Below, piece after piece: positions 60,194 through 64,000 of a stretch of 64,000 bases of DNA. Numbering within the stretch: position 1 is the first letter of the stretch; each line of letters opens with the position of its first letter. The position numbers and the translations under genes are program-made. Below the pieces are notes generated by a model. It ran no database searches, was not told where the DNA came from, and was given only the letters and a program-made list of their open reading frames with translations. This DNA comes from Inquilinus ginsengisoli_B. Lineage in GTDB: Bacteria > Pseudomonadota > Alphaproteobacteria > DSM-16000 > Inquilinaceae. The stretch covers positions 2,666,001 through 2,730,000 of the forward strand of contig NZ_JBNDJK010000001.1 of the NCBI RefSeq assembly GCF_050434925.1. Direction: 5' to 3'.

Positions 60194-61603
60194 CTACACC
60201 GCCGTCCAGCGCCCGGCCGGCGTCTCGGCGAAGCGCAGGTCCAGGCGGCGTCCGTCCCACAGGCCGAAGACGTTCAGCCCGTCCATGCCGAGCAGGGGCA
60301 GCACCGCATCGTCGTCGCGCGCGGCAATTGGCAGCCCGGAGCCGGCGCGATCGGCCAGCACCAGCTCGCCGCCCAGCCGGGCGACCCGGGCGTCGCGGAT
60401 CGCGAGCGGCCAGTCGCCCAGCCAGGGCCGGCGGGCCAGCATCTCGTCGTAATGGGCCAGCGACCCGGCGAGATCCTCCGCCGGGGCTGGCCAGCGCCCT
60501 TCCTTCACGGCGCCGCCCGTCTGCTCGGCGATGATCGCCCGCAGCGGTGCGCCCGACGGGTAGAAGGCCAGCTCCGCCTCCAGCCGCTCGCCCGGCGAGT
60601 AGAGGCTGCCGACCGCCCCGGCCGAGACCGGGACGAAATCGGTCAGCACGGCGAAGCGCGGCCCGTCACCGGCCTCCAGCCGGGACAGCCAGGTCTCCAG
60701 CCGCCGCAGCCGGTCGGGCTGGATCGTGTTGACCGTCGCCACCACCATCCAGCTGCCGCGCAGCCGCAGGGCGCCGGGATCGGCCAGCAGCGCCTCCTTG
60801 GCCAGGGGCCAGCCGACGGTCAGCCGGACATCGGCCCGCAGCGCCTCCGGCAGCTCGTCCTGGCGCCGATAGGCCTCGGCGATCAGGTGCAGCTCGCCGA
60901 AGGCCTCGATCAGGAAATCGCCCCGGGCGGCGTCCGGCAGGCCGAACAGGGTGGCGGCGAGCTGTTCGACTCGGGCGGCGAGCCCACCGGCCTTGGCGTC
61001 GACCAGGCGCCGCGCCAGCAGGCCGCAGCGCTCCCCCGCCACAGCGGGAAAGCCGGCGAGGCCGGAGGCCAGCTGGTCGGCCAGCCACAGGTCCAGCTCG
61101 TCGAGCCCGGCCAGGACCGCCGCCTCCCGCTCGGCGCGGTTGCGGTCGCGCTGGGCGGCGGCGCGGGCCTCGGCCTTCTCGTCCCGCTGCGGCGGCTCGG
61201 CTTCGTCGTCCGCCGCGGCCGCGATGCTGGGCGCGGCGCGATCGGCCTCCGCCTCACGCGGCTTCGGCGTGCCGGGGCCGCGACGGCGTGACAGCCAGTC
61301 CGTCACCCAGTCCGGCCGCTCCTGCGCAGTGAAGGGCCGGCCCTCGGCCCGCATCCACATCAGGGCCAGGCTGTGCTTGCAGGGGAATTTGCGGCTGGGG
61401 CAGGTGCATTTATAGCCGAGATCGGCTTCCGAGACCGCGACCCGGTAGGGCTGGGCCCCCGATCCCTGGCACTCGCCCCAGATCAGCCCCGCGCCGTCCT
61501 CCGCGACGACCGGCCAGGGCTTGCCCTTCACCAGCCCGCGGGCGGCGTTGAGCGAGCCCTGGTCGGGCGCGATCTCCTCGATCTTGGCCAAAGACAAGCT
61601 CAT
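60194..61603 (-). CDS. SWIM zinc finger protein, first gene of the cassette
   Basis: 469 residues. The SWIM motif Cys 66, Cys 68, Cys 75, His 77 (YKCTCPSRKFPCKHSLAL) lies near the N-terminus in a domain that usually binds DNA or protein. A charged linker (about 105-145) is followed by a helical C-terminal domain with ELDLWLADQLASGLAGFP and AERCGLLARRLVDAKAGGLA. It probably gives the cassette its target recognition. A 108-bp gap separates it from the upstream ABC permease gene, but I see no clear promoter in it. Confidence 0.9.
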   Translation of the reverse strand: MSLSLAKIEEIAPDQGSLNAARGLVKGKPWPVVAEDGAGLIWGECQGSGAQPYRVAVSEADLGYKCTCPSRKFPCKHSLALMWMRAEGRPFTAQERPDWVTDWLSRRRGPGTPKPREAEADRAAPSIAAAADDEAEPPQRDEKAEARAAAQRDRNRAEREAAVLAGLDELDLWLADQLASGLAGFPAVAGERCGLLARRLVDAKAGGLAARVEQLAATLFGLPDAARGDFLIEAFGELHLIAEAYRRQDELPEALRADVRLTVGWPLAKEALLADPGALRLRGSWMVVATVNTIQPDRLRRLETWLSRLEAGDGPRFAVLTDFVPVSAGAVGSLYSPGERLEAELAFYPSGAPLRAIIAEQTGGAVKEGRWPAPAEDLAGSLAHYDEMLARRPWLGDWPLAIRDARVARLGGELVLADRAGSGLPIAARDDDAVLPLLGMDGLNVFGLWDGRRLDLRFAETPAGRWTAV

Positions 61604-61711
61604 GCCGGCCCCGGTCCTGGTTGACCGCCCGCATCCGGCCGCGGGCCGGTGAAGACAGGCGTCCTGCTGTGGTATCGCCGCATCGTGTCGCTTTTGCGAT
61701 CCGGGGCGGGC

Positions 61712-62680
61712 TCACCGTTCCTTGACGTAGGGCACGCCGCTGGCCTTCGGCGCCGTCGCCCGGCCGATGAAGCCGGCCAGCAGGACCACGGTCAGGATGT
61801 AGGGCAGCGCCTGGATGAACTGGACCGGGATCTCGCCGATGCCCGGGATGCGGGTGCCCTGCAGCCGCGCCTCGATCGCCTCCAGCATGCCGAACAGCAG
61901 GCAGGTGAACATCACCGGCCAGGGCTTCCACTTGGCGAAGATCAGGGCGGCGAGGGCCAGATAGCCCTTGCCGGCGGTCATGTCGCGGCCGAAGGATGCG
62001 TTCTGGGCCACGGACAGATAGGTGCCGGCGAGGCCGCACAGCACGCCGGTCAGCACCATCGCCTGGTAGCGCAGCGCCGTCACCGAGATGCCGGCGGTGT
62101 CGACGGCCGCGGGGTTCTCGCCGACCGCGCGCAGCCGCAGGCCGAAGCGGGTGCGGTACACGATCCAGGCCGTCAGCGGCACCGCCAGGAAGGCTGCGTA
62201 GACCAGGACCGAATGGCCGGAGACCAGCTCGGACCAGATCGGCCCGATCACCGGCACCTCGCGCAGCGTGTCGGCCAGCGGCAGCACGATCTGCTGGAAC
62301 CGGGCGTCGCCCTCCAGCGACGGGGTCTGGCCGCCGCGCTGGTACCAGGCGATGCCGAGCGTGACCGTCAGGCCCGAGGCCAGGATGTTGATGGCGAGGC
62401 CGGAGACCACCTGGTTGCCGCGGTGGGTGATCGAGGCGTAGCCGTGCAGCAAGGCCAGCACGACCGAGACCACCACGCCCATGCCGAGCCCTGCCCAGGC
62501 CGAGCCGGAATAGGCGGCCATGGCGGCGGAAGCGAAGGCGGCGGCCAGCATCTTGCCCTCGAGCCCGATATCGACCAGCCCGGCGCGTTCGGCGTACAAG
62601 CCGGCCAGCGCCGCCAGCACCAGCGGCGTCGAGGTCCGCACCATGGCGTCGAGCAGGGCGATGACATCGAGCAGGGTCAT
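61712..62680 (-). CDS. Nucleoside-type ABC transporter permease (YufQ/BmpC-like)
   Basis: 322-residue inner-membrane permease. GLYAERAGLVDIGLEGKMLA, GNQVVSGLAINILASGLTV, RAVGENPAAVDTAGISV and GKGYLALAALIFAKWKPW are typical of the CUT2-related nucleoside/BMP transporter class. Its start overlaps the stop of the other permease (ATGA). Membrane spans are clear. The salvage genes nearby support purine or pyrimidine nucleoside import. Confidence 0.9.
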   Translation of the reverse strand: MTLLDVIALLDAMVRTSTPLVLAALAGLYAERAGLVDIGLEGKMLAAAFASAAMAAYSGSAWAGLGMGVVVSVVLALLHGYASITHRGNQVVSGLAINILASGLTVTLGIAWYQRGGQTPSLEGDARFQQIVLPLADTLREVPVIGPIWSELVSGHSVLVYAAFLAVPLTAWIVYRTRFGLRLRAVGENPAAVDTAGISVTALRYQAMVLTGVLCGLAGTYLSVAQNASFGRDMTAGKGYLALAALIFAKWKPWPVMFTCLLFGMLEAIEARLQGTRIPGIGEIPVQFIQALPYILTVVLLAGFIGRATAPKASGVPYVKER

Positions 62681-63855
62681 GAACTCGCCCCCTTTGCCGC
62701 CTGCAGCGCCGGCGCGCGGCGCCGGAACAGCGCCTCGATCTTCGGCCGGAACAGGTTCTCCAGCGCGCCGGCGAACAGGATCACCAGACCCTGGATCACC
62801 ACCACCATGTCGCGGGTGATCTCCGGCATGTCGAAGTTCAGCTCGGCCCCGCCCTGGTACAGGGCGCCGAACAGCAGCGCCGCGAAGATGATGCCGAAGG
62901 GATGGTTGCGCCCCATCAGCGACACGGCGATGCCGACGAAGCCGGCGCCGGCGACGAAGTTCAGCAGGATGCGCCGCTGCACGCCCATGATCTCGTTCAG
63001 GGCGATGAAACCGGACAGGGCGCCGGAGATGCACATCGCCAGGATGATGATGCCGGCCACCGAGATGCCGCCATAAACGGCGGCGCGGGGGTTCAGCCCC
63101 ACCGTCCGCAGCGCATACCCCCAGCGGGTGCGCCAGATGAAGATCCAGACGAAGACGCAGCAGGCCAGCGCCCACAGGAACGACAGGTTCAGCGGCAGCC
63201 GCCGCATCTTGATGCCGAACCAGGACAGCACCTCGCTGATGGTCGGCAGCACGGTGTTGGCGGCAAAGGCCCGGCTCTCCGGCGACTGCTGGCCCGGTGC
63301 GATCAGCACATGGACCATCAGATAGACCATCAGCGACGAGGCGATGAAGTTGAACATGATCGTCGTGATGACGATGTGGCTGCCCCGCTTCGCCTGCAGA
63401 TAGGCCGGGATGAAGGCCCAGGCGGCGCCGAACAGCGCCGCGGCCACGATCGCCAGCGGCAGCACCAGGATGAAGGGCAGGAAGTCGAGATAGAGGCAGA
63501 CCAGCCCGACCCCGAGCCCGGCGACATAGGCCTGGCCCTCGGCGCCGATGTTGAACAGCCCGGCGTGGAAGGCCACCGCCACGGCCAGGCCGGCGAAGAT
63601 GAAGTTGGTGGTGTAGTAGAGCGTGTAGCTCCAGTTCGGGAAGGTGCCGAAAGCGCCCTTCAGCAGCAGCCCCGCCGCCCGCACCGGGGTGTAGAGATAA
63701 TCGGCCCCGGGCAGCGTGCCGTCGGCGTACTGGCCCCAGTAGATCAGCAGCACCACCAGCCCGGCGGCGACGAAGGCCAGGACCAGGTTCACCGCCGGGA
63801 TCAGCCCGATCGACACCCAGCGCGGCACATCGGCCGGACGGCCGAAGGCGCTCAT
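62677..63855 (-). CDS. Nucleoside-type ABC transporter permease (YufP/BmpB-like)
   Basis: 392-residue permease, the larger partner. FHAGLFNIGAEGQAYVAGLG, GAAWAFIPAYLQAKRGSHIV, IITTIMFNFIAS-like and GAGFVGIAVSLMGRNHPFG are diagnostic. The first ~45 residues add a membrane segment. Overlaps both neighbours by four bases, so the ATPase and two permeases are coupled. Confidence 0.9.
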   Translation of the reverse strand: MSAFGRPADVPRWVSIGLIPAVNLVLAFVAAGLVVLLIYWGQYADGTLPGADYLYTPVRAAGLLLKGAFGTFPNWSYTLYYTTNFIFAGLAVAVAFHAGLFNIGAEGQAYVAGLGVGLVCLYLDFLPFILVLPLAIVAAALFGAAWAFIPAYLQAKRGSHIVITTIMFNFIASSLMVYLMVHVLIAPGQQSPESRAFAANTVLPTISEVLSWFGIKMRRLPLNLSFLWALACCVFVWIFIWRTRWGYALRTVGLNPRAAVYGGISVAGIIILAMCISGALSGFIALNEIMGVQRRILLNFVAGAGFVGIAVSLMGRNHPFGIIFAALLFGALYQGGAELNFDMPEITRDMVVVIQGLVILFAGALENLFRPKIEALFRRRAPALQAAKGASS

Positions 63856-64000
63856 TCCGCCGCCTCCTGCTGGACGCCGGCCATCATCAGGCCCAGCGAC
63901 TGCTCGCTGGCGCCGTCGGCCGCGACCTCGCCGACGATCATGCCGTCGAACATCACCAGGATGCGGTCGGCCAGCGAGCGGATCTCGTCCAGCTCGACCG
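63852..64000 (-). CDS. Nucleoside ABC transporter ATP-binding protein (C-terminal end only)
   Basis: Only the last ~48 codons are in the window: VELDEIRSLADRILVMFDG and then a short tail ending AGVQQEAAE. The ELDEIRSLADRI helix after the second nucleotide-binding domain and the position upstream of the two permeases identify it as the ATPase of the same transporter. The rest lies beyond the window. Confidence 0.82.
   Translation of the reverse strand, partial: VELDEIRSLADRILVMFDGMIVGEVAADGASEQSLGLMMAGVQQEAAE

Overview
The window is a GC-rich (roughly 70%), gene-dense chromosomal segment that looks like a Rhodospirillales/Azospirillales-type alphaproteobacterium. Pointers are the ATP12 F1-ATPase assembly factor (alphaproteobacteria and mitochondria), NasT/NasS control of nitrate assimilation, sigma-54 type promoters and a urtABCDE-ureDABCEFG urea locus. 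The genus is an inference. I see no tRNA, rRNA, CRISPR array, transposase or prophage gene.

Layout. 0-6 kb: end of a sugar ABC transporter operon, a bacterial GH3-type acyl-acid amido synthetase, a small metal-binding HMA protein and a secreted S33-type hydrolase. 5.6-17.3 kb (minus strand): complete nitrate assimilation locus nasT / nasS-nrtA-nrtB-nrtD-nirB-nirD-nasA-cysG-like. Between nasT and nasS lie an NtrC-like site, a near-consensus sigma-54 promoter, hairpins and an intrinsic terminator, the layout of a NasT (ANTAR) antitermination leader. 17.5-28.6 kb (plus strand): urea ABC transporter plus urease structural and accessory genes, with its own sigma-54-like promoter. Nitrate and urea uptake are therefore divergently arranged nitrogen-scavenging units.

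28.7-37.2 kb: assorted metabolic genes (dihydroxyacetone kinase, GST, e(P4)-type phosphatase, ATP12, hydrolases, M20 amidohydrolase, acyl-CoA carboxylase beta subunit). 37.2-39.9 kb: a decaying tandem array of paralogous lipoproteins with a duplicated 3' end of a TauE/SafE permease gene. 40-49 kb: regulators, pirin, a PH-domain protein, GNAT, an ankyrin protein flanked by a duplicated araC 3' end, a PhyH-type dioxygenase and signal peptidase I.

49.4-64 kb (minus strand): nucleoside uptake and salvage (ABC ATPase and two permeases, cdd, deoA, a DMT exporter, add, ridA). It is interrupted between the permeases and cdd by a compact five-gene cassette: SWIM zinc finger, DUF5691, MoxR AAA+ ATPase, DUF5682 and vWA protein. 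I know of no established function for this cassette, and it is the best candidate here for an uncharacterised system.

Three dispersed palindromic repeat families run through the window. One copy is inserted in frame inside nasA, between cysteine ligands of the predicted [4Fe-4S] cluster; another splits ureA from ureB.
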